DNA from: CAYGAW01 sp964347945
GTDB taxonomy: Bacteria > Chloroflexota > Anaerolineae > UBA7937 > B3-Chlor
Direction of reading: 5' to 3'
DNA: 64,000 bases
NCBI GenBank assembly: GCA_964347945.1
Contig: CAYGAW010000055.1
Location: forward strand, 15,828 to 79,827
Under the pieces are notes generated by a model. It did no database searches, was not told where the DNA came from, and was given only the letters and a program-made list of their open reading frames with translations. The translations under genes and the position numbers were made by a program. How positions within the stretch are numbered: position 1 is the first letter of the stretch; the number at the start of each line of letters is the position of its first letter. Below are positions 8,182 to 17,437 of this stretch, in pieces.

Positions 8182-9528
8182 CTACGTCCTCAGGCCGTCT
8201 GCCAGTTCAGCGTGCCTGGTCACGACGGATCCCAAGTCCAGAGTCAGAAGCTCGCCGTCCTCGACTATCACGCGGCCGTCGATGATAGACAGATCGACGC
8301 CAACGGGACCGCAGAGAACAGCGGCTGCTACGTGATCACAGGCTCCTGAGAACTCCAACCGGTCTACATTGATGGCTATCAGATCGGCGCTCCTGCCTGG
8401 CGAAAGAGCTCCGATGTCGTCCCGTCCAAGGACCGCCGCGCCGCTCAGCGTGGCCATCTCCAGCACGGTGCGTGCACTCAGAGCAGTGGGGCCATGCTTG
8501 ACCCTCTGCAGAAGCATGGCCATCCGGGCCTCGTTCAGCATGTGGGATGAATCGTTGCTCGCACTTCCATCGACTGCCAGGCCCACTTTGACTCCCAGTT
8601 CCCGCATGCGCGGCACAGGAGCAATACCCGAACCCAGACGCATGTTGGAGGTCGGACAGTGAGCGATTCCGGTGCCCGTTTGGGAGAACAGTCTCATCTC
8701 GTCGTCCACTAGATGGACCCCGTGGGCGTAGGAGACATCGTCGCCCAACCATCCCACGTCCGCCATGTACTGAACCGGCCGACGGCCATACTTCTGCTGG
8801 CAGAATTCCTCTTCGTCCAGAGTCTCCGCCACATGAGTGTGGCAATGGACACCATAGCTTTGGGCCAACTCACGGGAGCTGAGTAACAGGTCAGTTGACA
8901 CTGAAAAGGGAGAACACGGCGCAATCATGATCCGGCACATGGAGTACGCCTCAGGATCGTGATATTCCTCTATCACGCGCCGACAGTCAGCGAGGATAGC
9001 CTCCTCATCCTCGACGACCTCGTCGGGGGGTAAGCCGCCTTCGGACTCACCCAGTGACATGCTGCCTCTGCACGGGTGGAAGCGTATTCCAACCTCCCGA
9101 GCAGCACGAAGTTCGTCCTCAAGCTTGACCCCGTTTGGGAAAAGGTACAGCTGATCGACGGCCGTCGTGCAGCCCGTGAGGACCAACTCCGACAAGCCCA
9201 CCAGGGCACTGACGTAAACCGCTTCTGGAGTCAGCTTCGCCCAAATGGGATACAGATTCTGCAGCCAAGTGAAGAGAGGCGCATCCTGAGTGGAGGGCAA
9301 GCAGCGCGTCAGGGTTTGAAACAGGTGGTGATGGGTGTTGACCAAACCCGGCAGTACCATCTTCCCCTCAAGATCGATGACCCTATCTGCCTCCCCTGGA
9401 AGCTCGCTTGTGCGGCCCACAGCCTGTATGACATTGTCCTTCAACAGGATGGCGCCCTCTTCAATCTCCCGCCGTTCTTCGTCCATAGTGACCAGGAGGT
9501 CAGCGTTTCTCAGAAGCAAAGTAGACAT
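8182..9528 (-). CDS. Amidohydrolase, 8-oxoguanine deaminase-like
   Basis: Cytosolic metal-dependent aminohydrolase of the TrzA/ATZ (chlorohydrolase) group, 448 aa. It has the small beta domain at both ends and the TIM-barrel metal site: NTHHHLFQTL (HxH) near residue 65, HCHTHVAE in mid-protein, an AHGVH histidine and the VDGSASND aspartate. The DAPLFTWLQNLYPIW segment after the HxH site matches what I know of 8-oxoguanine deaminases, which salvage or detoxify oxidised guanine; related guanine, SAH or cytosine deaminases are the alternatives. It converges with the kinase operon and is separated from the next minus-strand gene by about 200 bases in which I see nothing definite. Confidence 0.85.
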   Translation of the reverse strand: MSTLLLRNADLLVTMDEERREIEEGAILLKDNVIQAVGRTSELPGEADRVIDLEGKMVLPGLVNTHHHLFQTLTRCLPSTQDAPLFTWLQNLYPIWAKLTPEAVYVSALVGLSELVLTGCTTAVDQLYLFPNGVKLEDELRAAREVGIRFHPCRGSMSLGESEGGLPPDEVVEDEEAILADCRRVIEEYHDPEAYSMCRIMIAPCSPFSVSTDLLLSSRELAQSYGVHCHTHVAETLDEEEFCQQKYGRRPVQYMADVGWLGDDVSYAHGVHLVDDEMRLFSQTGTGIAHCPTSNMRLGSGIAPVPRMRELGVKVGLAVDGSASNDSSHMLNEARMAMLLQRVKHGPTALSARTVLEMATLSGAAVLGRDDIGALSPGRSADLIAINVDRLEFSGACDHVAAAVLCGPVGVDLSIIDGRVIVEDGELLTLDLGSVVTRHAELADGLRT

Positions 9529-9735
9529 TCAGCCCATGACTCCTTTCTCCAATGTGCTGCGGTGCCGACCCCTAAATTCGGCAGTAGATATCCCACCACG
9601 ACCTTGGCCCTCACTCCGCCCTCACCGCCCAGGCTTGGGATGGTTGCGTCAACCGCTTCTGCTCCCTACTCGGCCAACCCAGCTAGGGACATCAACCACC
9701 ACTGCTCGTGGAGTCTATTAGCGCCCTCATTCGGC

Positions 9736-10197
9736 TCAGCCTCCGTTCAGAACCGTCGCGGAGGCGATTTCCCAGGTGTCATCGTGCTTATGTAAACTGA
9801 TCTCCTTGGCTATCGGCTTCCCGCTCCTCGGAGAGACGACGACCCCCACTGTGGCTCGATTCTGAGATGGATCCACGCTGACATCCTGTATGAATACATA
9901 GGATCGCCCCGGGTCGCGCACCCGGAAGTACTCTGCTTCACGATACTGTCTCTCATAGGCCGTGCCGACCAGCCACACGATTCTGGACCCATGCCCGAAG
10001 TCACCGCGGAACTCGCCTGGGGAGAGGCGGATGATGATGTCATCAACGTCTCGCCCCTGCTCATCCAGTTCGTGGGCCACGACAGCCCGCCGTATAGCGT
10101 CCCTTTCCGAGTTCCACCACCCCGCGCAGCCAGAAAGGCACAGAAGCGAAGTCACCAAGGCTGCGGCCACACAGCTCTTCACCGACGTCTTTTCCAT
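9736..10197 (-). CDS. Small lipoprotein of unknown function
   Basis: A 153-aa protein with a bacterial lipoprotein signal: basic start, hydrophobic core and lipobox LSGC (Cys about residue 25), followed by a compact domain with alternating polar and hydrophobic beta strands (EFRGDF, SRIVWLVGTAYE, YVFIQDVSV, ATVGVVVSP, TWEIASATVL). It should be anchored on the outer face of the membrane. I do not recognise the domain. It sits downstream of prfB with a stem-loop between, so it may be transcribed separately. Confidence 0.75.
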   Translation of the reverse strand: MEKTSVKSCVAAALVTSLLCLSGCAGWWNSERDAIRRAVVAHELDEQGRDVDDIIIRLSPGEFRGDFGHGSRIVWLVGTAYERQYREAEYFRVRDPGRSYVFIQDVSVDPSQNRATVGVVVSPRSGKPIAKEISLHKHDDTWEIASATVLNGG

Positions 10198-10276
10198 CCA
10201 AATAGAGCCACTTCATGTCATGGCAGCTGTCAGGTCGTGGTGCACCGCAGCTGACTCTTGCTGCCCTCAACACAAT

Positions 10277-10300
10277 AACCCTTCCCGAGCGGGAAGGGTT
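10277..10300 (-). terminator. Stem-loop downstream of prfB
   Basis: Perfect 10-bp inverted repeat AACCCTTCCC/GGGAAGGGTT with a 4-base loop. Read on the minus strand it is followed by ATTGTGTTG, which is T-rich but not a clean T run, so terminator strength is uncertain. Confidence 0.6.
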
Positions 10301-10320
10301 GTCGCTGCACGAGACGCCTC

Positions 10321-11440
10321 CTAAGTTTCCTGCGCCTCCGCGATTTCGTCTATGGTAGACCTGAGGTACACCTCGATAAAGTCGTCCAGATCACCATCCA
10401 GTACGTTGTCTACGTCACCCCTCTCGTACCCGGTGCGGTGGTCTTTAACCATGGTGTAGGGATGCATGATGTAGGACCGGATCTGATTGCCCCACTCAGC
10501 CGACACGTGCTCGCCTTTGAGTCGAGCTTGCTCGTTCTCCCGTTCTCGTATCCGGCGCTCCAGCAGGCGCCCATGGAGCACCTTGAGGGCCATTGCACGA
10601 TTCTGAGCCTGCGACCGCTCGTTCTGGCAGGTAGCTACGATTCCCGTCGGAACATGCACGACACGTACAGCTGAGTCCGTCTTGTTGACATGCTGACCGC
10701 CTGCACTGCTGGAGCGAAACGTGTCAATCCGCAGATCATTTGGGTCGATATCAACCTCAGCGGCATCATCAATGCTCGGTAGAACTTCGACGAGTGCGAA
10801 AGAAGTGTGGCGACGGTGGGCAGCATCGAAGGGAGAGAGCCGCACCAAACGATGTACCCCCCTCTCCGCCTTGAGATAGCCGTAGGCGAAGCTTCCAGCT
10901 ACCTCCATAGTAGCGCTCTTCAAGCCAGCCTCCTCGCCGGGGGAACTGTCAATGAGCCGAGTCTTGAACCCGCGGTTGTCGGCCCAGCGCATATACATCC
11001 TGGCCAACCTTTCCGTCCACTCCTGGGAATCCGTCCCCCCTGCACCGGCATGGATGGCGAGTAGGGCGCCGTCGCGATCATATTCCCCCTGGAAAATCAG
11101 GCGAAACTCAGAGCGATGCAAGTCCCGATTGAGCTGCTCCACATCAGCCTCTAGCTCCGTTTGCAGCTCTTCGTCGCCCTCTTCCGCCGCCAGGACGAGA
11201 AGTTCCTCCAGTTCCCCAGCGCGGCGCGCCAGCTCGTTCCATTCCTCAATCTCCTCCTGGAGGAAGGACAACCTCCGCGCAGCCTCCTGGGCCTCCACCT
11301 GGTCCGACCACAGGTCCGGCTGTGTCAGCCTTCTCTCTAGCTGACGGATTTCTTTCTCCTTGCCAGCTAGGTCAAAGACCCTCCTTTGTCTTGTCTATGC
11401 GCTGCTCTAGGCGGTTTAATGCCTCAACCAGGTTTTCCAC
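10321..11440 (-). CDS. prfB: Peptide chain release factor 2 (programmed +1 frameshift)
   Basis: RF2 releases completed peptides at UGA and UAA. The main frame (from 11371 down) contains the GGQ hydrolysis motif in SSAGGQHVNKTDSAVR, and an SPFDAAHRR segment where the SPF-type anticodon-like motif lies. A short first frame starting about GTG 11440 (GGAGG five bases upstream) encodes some 22 residues, M-E-N-L-V-E-A-L..., and ends at an in-frame TGA at 11374-11372. Shifting +1 there continues directly into D-L-A-G-K-E and the RF2 body, giving a full-length protein of about 372 aa. Start codons at 11446, 11452 or 11461 are also possible. The gene directly follows ftsY, whose stop lies at 11463, so the two are likely co-transcribed. 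Confidence 0.93.
11371..11385 (-). promoter_or_regulatory. prfB programmed frameshift site
   Basis: On the minus strand the sequence is AGGAGGGTCTTTGAC. It contains a Shine-Dalgarno-like AGGAGG (11385-11380), a slippery CTT codon (11377-11375) and the internal stop TGA (11374-11372) followed by C. This is the classic autoregulatory RF2 site: low RF2 slows termination at UGA-C and promotes the +1 shift. Confidence 0.93.
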
Positions 11441-11462
11441 ACGCACCTCCACCAGTCTCAAC

Positions 11463-12395
11463 CTAGACTGTCTGAAACGATGATTCTTCAAAGAGCCCTG
11501 CTATGAATTCCTCAGCATCGAACTCCGCCAAGTCATCTAGTTGCTCCCCCGTGCCTACATACTTGATAGGGATCCCCAACTCGGAGGCGATGGCGAACAC
11601 GATACCTCCTTTGGCGGTGCCATCTAGCTTGGCCAAGAAGATACCATTCACATCCACAGCCTCCTTGAAGTTCCGTGCTTGAGAGAGAGCATTCTGCCCT
11701 GTAGTGGCGTCTAGCACCAATAGGGTCTCCTGCGGCGCCCCCGGAATCCGATTCTTGATCACCCGATAGATCTTTGCTAACTCCTGCATAAGGTTGTATT
11801 TCGTATGCAGGCGCCCGGCTGTATCCACAATAAGAGTCTCAGCTTTCCGCGCCTGACCAGCCTGGATCGCATCGTACACCACTGCAGCGGGATCTGCGCC
11901 CGGCTGATGAGCTACGACATCGACGCCTAGCCGCTCCCCCCATATCTGCAACTGCTCGGCGGCTGCCGCCCGAAATGTGTCCGCCGCCGCCAGTAGCACC
12001 TTCCGTCCTTGTTGCTGGTGCCAGTGAGCTAGCTTCGCGATACTCGTGGTCTTCCCAGACCCGTTCACTCCCACCACCAGAATGATCCACAAGCCGTCTT
12101 GCGTGTCGATCGGCGAACTCACCCCCGCCTCGAAGCTGTCCACCAGCTTCTGCCGAAGCGCGTCCTCCACCAAACTAGCCCTATTCAGCCCCCTGGAGCC
12201 AGCTTCATCCCGCACAGCCTGGACAAGATCGATCGTCGTGGTCGCACCCACATCTGCCTGGATCAGCAGTTCCTCAAGCTCCTCCCACACCTCATCCGTC
12301 AGTTCATCCTGTGCGAGAAGCTTCCCGATCCGTCCGAAAAACGAGCGCCGGGTCCGAGTCAAGCTCTGTTCAATATTCTTTCCTCGTCCGAACAC
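11463..12395 (-). CDS. ftsY: Signal recognition particle receptor FtsY
   Basis: SRP-family GTPase that docks SRP-ribosome complexes at the membrane, about 310 aa; the short N-terminus lacks the long acidic A domain of E. coli. The N domain (about 1-85) precedes the G domain with P-loop GVNGSGKTT, the DTAGRLHTK motif and the LDGTAKGG motif near the C-terminus. I place the start at GTG 12395 because AGGAG lies five bases upstream. The longer frame back to 12431 has no ribosome site and would extend beyond the predicted transcript start near 12445 only slightly. It is transcribed from a strong promoter at 12480-12452 and followed at once by prfB. Confidence 0.95.
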   Translation of the reverse strand: MFGRGKNIEQSLTRTRRSFFGRIGKLLAQDELTDEVWEELEELLIQADVGATTTIDLVQAVRDEAGSRGLNRASLVEDALRQKLVDSFEAGVSSPIDTQDGLWIILVVGVNGSGKTTSIAKLAHWHQQQGRKVLLAAADTFRAAAAEQLQIWGERLGVDVVAHQPGADPAAVVYDAIQAGQARKAETLIVDTAGRLHTKYNLMQELAKIYRVIKNRIPGAPQETLLVLDATTGQNALSQARNFKEAVDVNGIFLAKLDGTAKGGIVFAIASELGIPIKYVGTGEQLDDLAEFDAEEFIAGLFEESSFQTV

Positions 12396-12451
12396 CTTCT
12401 CTCCTCTGCTAACTGGATGTCGGCACCACACTCCGACGAATCACACTTCGA

Positions 12452-12480
12452 ATTATACAAGATGGATTCCCCCCCTGCAA
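12452..12480 (-). promoter_or_regulatory. Sigma70-type promoter of ftsY-prfB
   Basis: Read on the minus strand: TTGCAG (12480-12475), 17-base spacer, TATAAT (12457-12452). It is divergent from the promoter of the GT2 gene. Confidence 0.8.
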
Positions 12481-12510
12481 CGAGATATGAATGCGCAAAG
12501 AAGGGCATTG

Positions 12511-12519
12511 TGCTACAAT
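12511..12519 (+). promoter_or_regulatory. Extended -10 promoter of the GT2 gene
   Basis: TG-C-TACAAT (12511-12519) without a convincing -35 box. Predicted start about 12526, giving a leader of about 20 bases before the ATG at 12547. Confidence 0.6.
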
Positions 12520-12546
12520 TGCACGGCGGAAGCAAAGAGCATCAGA

Positions 12547-13272
12547 ATGACTGAGAATGAGCAAGCAGTGTCCGTGGATTTGGTGATCCCGGTTTACAAT
12601 GAGGAACGAGCCCTGGAACCGAGCGTAAGAGCTCTGCGCGCGTTCCTCCAAGAACGCTGCCCCTATAGGTGGCGCATCGTCATAGCCGACAACGCTTCCG
12701 TTGACCGCACTCTGGAGGTGGCCAAGACGCTGTCCTCTCTCTACCCGGAAGTGAGCTACCTACACCTGGACCAGAAAGGGCGCGGCCGGGCTTTGCGACG
12801 CGCCTGGCTTGATAGCGAAGCTGATATCTTGAGTTACATGGATGTGGACCTGTCAACAGATCTTGAGGCGTTTCCGTTGTTGGTCGACGGACTTGCCAAG
12901 GAGGGGTACCACATCGCTATTGGCTCACGTCTCAAGCACGGGGCGAGAGTGGAACGGCAGTTGAAAAGGGAGATCATCTCCCGGTGCTACAATGTGTTGA
13001 TCAAGCTGATGTTCCGAAACAAATTCTCGGACGCGCAGTGCGGGTTCAAGGCGCTGACCCGACACGCTGTTCAAGACCTGGTACCGATAGTCAAAGACCA
13101 AGGTTGGTTCTTCGATTCGGAGCTGCTCCTTAGGGCTGAGCAGAAGGGATACCAGATCTACGAGGTTCCTGTGCGCTGGATCGATGACCCGGACAGTCGG
13201 GTTAACGTCTTCCAGACCGCTTGGGGTGACTTCAAGGGACTTGTCAGGGTACGGTTCACCTCCATCGAATGA
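12547..13272 (+). CDS. Family 2 glycosyltransferase (dolichyl-phosphate sugar synthase-like)
   Basis: A 241-aa GT-A fold enzyme that transfers a sugar from a nucleotide donor, probably to a polyprenyl phosphate. It shows the N-terminal VDLVIPVYNEE, the IADNASVDRT segment, a metal-binding DVD in YMDVDLSTD and the QCGFKA motif typical of DPM1-like enzymes. No C-terminal membrane segments are present, so it is a soluble or peripheral form. The real start is ATG 12547; the open frame extends upstream to 12046, but that part lies antisense to ftsY and beyond the predicted promoter. It probably supplies a lipid-linked sugar for envelope glycans. Confidence 0.88.
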   Translation: MTENEQAVSVDLVIPVYNEERALEPSVRALRAFLQERCPYRWRIVIADNASVDRTLEVAKTLSSLYPEVSYLHLDQKGRGRALRRAWLDSEADILSYMDVDLSTDLEAFPLLVDGLAKEGYHIAIGSRLKHGARVERQLKREIISRCYNVLIKLMFRNKFSDAQCGFKALTRHAVQDLVPIVKDQGWFFDSELLLRAEQKGYQIYEVPVRWIDDPDSRVNVFQTAWGDFKGLVRVRFTSIE

Positions 13273-13410
13273 GTTGCCAGAAGAGTAGAGAATGCCTTGG
13301 TCAGTGACTTGCCTGAAAACGATGGGGAGTGAGCGATTATCTTCACCCGTCGGTCTCGACAGATTCTGCGCCCCTCTACCCCGCAACCGACCCCGTAGCT
13401 GGAGCGAGTG

Positions 13411-13695
13411 ATGGTCATCGGCGTATGCACGTTGGTACTAGACATACCTAGCAGCCATTCGCTGAAGGACAAACGTCGTGTCGTGAAATCGATTCTCGCC
13501 AAGGTGAGGAATCAGTACAACGTCTCCATCGCCGAGGTAGAAGCCAACGACTCCTGGCAATCGGCCGTGGTGGGCATTGCCTGCGTTTCCAACGATGCGA
13601 GTCACGCCCACGGCCTACTCAGCAGAGTAGTCGAGACTATCAGCAACACCAGATTCGAAGCCCAGGTCGCCGACTACCACATAGAGATACTCTAG
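13411..13695 (+). CDS. DUF503 (YlxP-like) small protein
   Basis: A 94-aa protein with the DUF503 hallmark start MVIGVCTLVLDIPSSHSLKDKR and the conserved VAEVEANDSWQ-like middle. Members are often encoded near rbfA/infB; YlxP has been linked to ribosome assembly or translation, but its biochemical role is not settled. I chose ATG 13411, which has GGAG six bases upstream, over the overlapping GTG at 13408. It lies 138 bases after the GT2 gene; no terminator is obvious between them. Confidence 0.85.
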   Translation: MVIGVCTLVLDIPSSHSLKDKRRVVKSILAKVRNQYNVSIAEVEANDSWQSAVVGIACVSNDASHAHGLLSRVVETISNTRFEAQVADYHIEIL

Positions 13696-13795
13696 CGCCC
13701 GTTCCTCCTACCGCCTGCTGACTCCATCACTTCGCTGTCTTGCGTCGACGTGTGACTCGTGTGATTATGTAAATGATCCGTCCGTGCTCGGCAGA

Positions 13796-15544
13796 TTATG
13801 TCAACCGCCCCCTTCTCACCCGATCAACGATCAAGATGCTTGCTACGAGAAGCAAGCCGCCTACGGACAGAGCCGAGCCCAGCAGGCGACTGGGAGTGTG
13901 ACCAAAGCGGATCGCAACGCGATGGTCGCCCGCGGGGACGCGGAGCGTAATCAACCCATGAGGCCCCGTAGGATGGATTTCCACTTCTTGATCTTCCACG
14001 TAGCCGCGCCAGCCCGGGAAGTAGTAAGTGTAGAACTGCACTTCAGTCTCTGCGGGTGTGCTGACGAGCACCTCTTCGGAGGCCCCACCATGCCTGATGT
14101 TCTCTACCGTCGCCCCTTCCAGCAAGGCCCTGGCTTTGACCAGCGGCTGTCCTGACAGGTATTGCTGAACCAAGGGAGTGTTGTGAGGTTGCTCCGTCAC
14201 CCAGGCCGTCATCCCTACCCTGTCCGGGGGATAGAAGGACTCAAAGTCAATGATGGCCACTGGCTGCTCTGAGCGAGGAGACGGCGCAGTGTACTCGGGG
14301 AGCGTATAGTTGTGACTGGCCAAGATGACCACTAGTAGCAGGACACCTACCCCAGCGCTCCACGCGAAACGCGGCTGCCGTCGCTCGGCTGGAACAGCGT
14401 GCACCGCTGCCCCGCTCAAGAAGGACATTGTGAGTGCAGCCAGGCCGAGCAGCCGCCACGGAAACTGGATGAAAGCGGCCAGCGGCAACACCTGCCAAAC
14501 CGGCAGAGCGACTGGCACCATGGCCAGCACGATAACCAGCGAGGCGGCGAAGAAGAACAGTACGTGCCCTTTGCCGCTCACTCCTTTCCACAACGAGCAG
14601 GTCACCCCCACTATCGCCAACGTGGCAGCCGCGAGCCCCAATTGGAGCGACATCTCATCGTTCAAGCCCTCGCCGGCATATCCATAGCCCCAGAAAGGCG
14701 AAAAGAGCTGCGAAGGATACACAAAGTGCTTGGCGTATCCGAAGCTGCCCTGAGTCCATTGACTCTCCACAATGTAGCTCTTCTCGGCCAGCATGGGCAC
14801 GAGGAAAATCGAGCTCAGCATCAAAGCCAGGGCCGCTGCTGCTATGGAAAGCCCCGTAGCCCGCAGGAATTCCGCCCAACCAAGCCGGAGCCTCGAGATT
14901 AGTAGGAAGCCTACGTAAGGCACCAGCAGAATTGTGAAGATGAGTGCTGTGGCTGCGTGGGTGAGAAAAAGCGCGGCATACGCCAGGCTTGCCAGGACGA
15001 GACGGCGCACGGACCACCGCTCTGCCAGGTCATGGAAGCCCACCAGGATCAAGGGCAAGAATGCGAAGGCAAACGACTCCACGAAAGCGCTGCGCACGTA
15101 TACATCCAGCAGGCGATAGGGTATGAACATGTACACAATCGCCGCCAGCACACCTGCGTCCCCTCCCAGCACCCTCTTGGCATAGGCGTACATGGTCAGC
15201 CCAGAGAGGACAAAGCCCAGTATGTAGGTCGCCTTGACAGACGCTGTGAGACTCGCACCCATCAGGTGAAACACTTCGGCTACATAGTAGGCCAGCGTCG
15301 AGTAGATATTGAACAATGGATAACCATACCCGAGCGCAAAATCCACGCCCCATCGAGGATAAAGCACGCCATCTCTTATCGCCTGGTCAAACTGGTTCAG
15401 GTAGAAAACGCTGTGAGGAGCGTCATGGGCGTTGAGGAAGTAGGGAGGTCCGACAAGGGGAGCCCAGGCGAAAGTCGACAGGGCCGCGATGAGAACTACG
15501 TTCCAACTGAGCCGCTTGCTCAGCCTCTTCCGAAGATCCGTCAT
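13796..15544 (-). CDS. Polytopic membrane protein, PTPS-related family (copy 3)
   Basis: A 582-aa integral membrane protein, with a short N-terminal charged end and about a dozen hydrophobic segments, followed by an extracellular beta-type region and a final TM segment. The signature HDAPHSVFYLNQFDQAIRDG, the YPRWGVDFALGYGYPLFNIY stretch after TM1 and a later FQFPWRLL-like motif (here IQFPWRLLGL) recur in the two upstream paralogues. These proteins resemble the PTPS-related membrane family and GT-C-type glycosyltransferases (Asp-containing first loop, many TMs). I infer a role in transferring sugars or other groups onto envelope polymers; the substrate is unknown. It is the last gene of a minus-strand run. 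Confidence 0.75.
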   Translation of the reverse strand: MTDLRKRLSKRLSWNVVLIAALSTFAWAPLVGPPYFLNAHDAPHSVFYLNQFDQAIRDGVLYPRWGVDFALGYGYPLFNIYSTLAYYVAEVFHLMGASLTASVKATYILGFVLSGLTMYAYAKRVLGGDAGVLAAIVYMFIPYRLLDVYVRSAFVESFAFAFLPLILVGFHDLAERWSVRRLVLASLAYAALFLTHAATALIFTILLVPYVGFLLISRLRLGWAEFLRATGLSIAAAALALMLSSIFLVPMLAEKSYIVESQWTQGSFGYAKHFVYPSQLFSPFWGYGYAGEGLNDEMSLQLGLAAATLAIVGVTCSLWKGVSGKGHVLFFFAASLVIVLAMVPVALPVWQVLPLAAFIQFPWRLLGLAALTMSFLSGAAVHAVPAERRQPRFAWSAGVGVLLLVVILASHNYTLPEYTAPSPRSEQPVAIIDFESFYPPDRVGMTAWVTEQPHNTPLVQQYLSGQPLVKARALLEGATVENIRHGGASEEVLVSTPAETEVQFYTYYFPGWRGYVEDQEVEIHPTGPHGLITLRVPAGDHRVAIRFGHTPSRLLGSALSVGGLLLVASILIVDRVRRGRLT

Positions 15545-15578
15545 TCGATTCCAGCAACCTACTCTGGGAGAGAGAAGT

Positions 15579-17393
15579 CTATCCTCGCGACTTCCTTCGC
15601 CAATAGATTTGCCATCCCAAGACAGCGAAGACCGCCAATAGGCTCAGCCAAGACAGCCACCTGCTCACCACCCGCACCGGTGTGTCTTCGAACCGCAAGA
15701 GGAGATAGTACTCTCCCACCGGCACCCACACCGAGACTCGACCCAGGCTGCCATGGGGCAACACCTCCAATTGCCTTTCTATCTTGCCTTCCGGCCCTGT
15801 CAGCACATAGGCCTGCCAGCCGGGATAGTAGAAGATGTCGAAGATGATCCTCCCCTCCTCTTCGGCATGCACCCAAAGCTTGTGATAGACGGTGCCTGTA
15901 TCCCGAAGATCAATCGCCAGACGTCTCCGAGGCTTGGGCAGCGACCCCAGGTCAACCTTCAGATCGGGAGCTTCACCTTCGATCGTCACGTGCTCTGCAA
16001 AAGACGACCATTGAGGCACCTCGTGGGTCCAGGCCACCGAGCCTGTCATCTGGTCGCTACTCTCCATGAAACGCATCATTCCGGTCAGGGAAACCGGGCC
16101 CTCGGCCGGCTCTATGATCTGAGGCGACAGATAGGAATAGCTGCCGAAGATGACCAGCACGATCAAGGCCAAGGTCGCTACGGCGGCTGGGCGCTTGCCA
16201 TTGCCATCCGATGCCGCCATGACAGAACCTCCCAGGAAGGCGACACACGGCATCACCAGGGCCAGCAGGCGCCACGGGAACTGTGCGAAGATCACGATGG
16301 GCAGCAGCTCCCAGAATGCCACGGAGGCGGCCAACATCAAGAACGTGATGACCACCAAAGCCGCCTGGAAGAACAACACCATTCGTCTTCGCACCTGGTT
16401 CTTGAGCCGTGCCACCGCCGCAATGGAAAGCACCGAAAGGACAAGTGGCACTGCCCCAATCTGGAAGGGCAGCTCATCATGCGGCCCCGGTCGGCTCAGA
16501 CCGTAGCCCCAGAACGGGGAAAAGAACTGGAAGAAGTAGACGAAATCGTCTCGATAGTCGTAGTAGCCGCCCAGCCACTGGTCCAGCCGCACGTACTTGA
16601 ATTCCGCGGCCATCGGGAGCCAGAAAACGGCGCTCAAGCCAAACCCGAGGACTAGCGCGACAACGGGCATGCTGGCGTTGCGCGCCATGGACTTGCCCAT
16701 CAACATCCACCATTCCCCTCTCGAAGATGTCGCTTGGCCGGCATCCTGCCACGATTTGGCGAGCACCAGGAAAACGAGGTAGATGCCCAAGAAGGGCGAG
16801 AAGAGAAGCAAGAGCCCGTTGTGCGAGAATACGAGTCCAGCATACGACAGCGCAGCGCCCAACAAAGCCACGGGACGGGGACTCTCGACAGTCTCGTAGA
16901 AACACCATAGGACCAGGGGGAAGAAGACCAGGGCTACCGACTCAGCGAACGCTCCGCGCACGTATACGTCAAGTATGTGATAAGGGACATACACATATAG
17001 GAGACCTGCTATCAGACCAGCAGTGCGACCCAGTATCCTCCGCACAAAGAGGTACATGGTCAAGCCGGAAAGCACGAATGCCAGGGCAAACACTACCTTT
17101 ATGGCCGCGGTGAGATCCAGGCCCAACAGGTGGAACGACTCGGCAAGGTAGAATGCCAGAGGGCTGTAGATGTTGAACAGAGGGTAGCCGTATCCGAAGG
17201 CGATGTCGGGGGACCACCGGGGATAGAAGATGCCGTCGCGGATGGAACGATCGAACTCATACAGAAAGTAGACGCTATGCCGTGCGTCATGAGCCCCCCA
17301 GAAGAACCCTGGCTGAAACAACGGCGCGATAGCAAAGACTGTGAGCGCCATCACCAAGATAATGTTGATGTCGAAACCCTTGACCTTGGTCAA
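15579..17393 (-). CDS. Polytopic membrane protein, PTPS-related family (copy 2)
   Basis: A 604-aa paralogue of the neighbouring genes. The TM1 segment is followed by HDARHSVYFLYEFDRSIRDG and YPRWSPDIAFGYGYPLFNIY; the AQFPWRLLAL motif lies about two thirds along. The C-terminal soluble part (about 440-580) precedes a last TM helix. It lies 34 bases upstream of copy 3, so the two should be co-transcribed. The pattern of a conserved Asp-rich first outside loop plus many TMs suggests a GT-C-like transferase, but catalytic residues are not proven. Confidence 0.75.
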   Translation of the reverse strand: MTKVKGFDINIILVMALTVFAIAPLFQPGFFWGAHDARHSVYFLYEFDRSIRDGIFYPRWSPDIAFGYGYPLFNIYSPLAFYLAESFHLLGLDLTAAIKVVFALAFVLSGLTMYLFVRRILGRTAGLIAGLLYVYVPYHILDVYVRGAFAESVALVFFPLVLWCFYETVESPRPVALLGAALSYAGLVFSHNGLLLLFSPFLGIYLVFLVLAKSWQDAGQATSSRGEWWMLMGKSMARNASMPVVALVLGFGLSAVFWLPMAAEFKYVRLDQWLGGYYDYRDDFVYFFQFFSPFWGYGLSRPGPHDELPFQIGAVPLVLSVLSIAAVARLKNQVRRRMVLFFQAALVVITFLMLAASVAFWELLPIVIFAQFPWRLLALVMPCVAFLGGSVMAASDGNGKRPAAVATLALIVLVIFGSYSYLSPQIIEPAEGPVSLTGMMRFMESSDQMTGSVAWTHEVPQWSSFAEHVTIEGEAPDLKVDLGSLPKPRRRLAIDLRDTGTVYHKLWVHAEEEGRIIFDIFYYPGWQAYVLTGPEGKIERQLEVLPHGSLGRVSVWVPVGEYYLLLRFEDTPVRVVSRWLSWLSLLAVFAVLGWQIYWRRKSRG

Positions 17394-17437
17394 TACAGTC
17401 CCTCAAACAGGAGCATTGCGTCCACGGCCTCCACAGC

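Noticed and set aside
12046..12546. N-terminal extension of the GT2 gene
   Set aside because: It is antisense to ftsY and lies upstream of the extended -10 promoter; homology begins after ATG 12547.
14957..16655. Overlapping plus-strand frames of about 300 aa
   Set aside because: Basic Gln/His/Arg-rich shadows of the two PTPS-related membrane proteins on the other strand.
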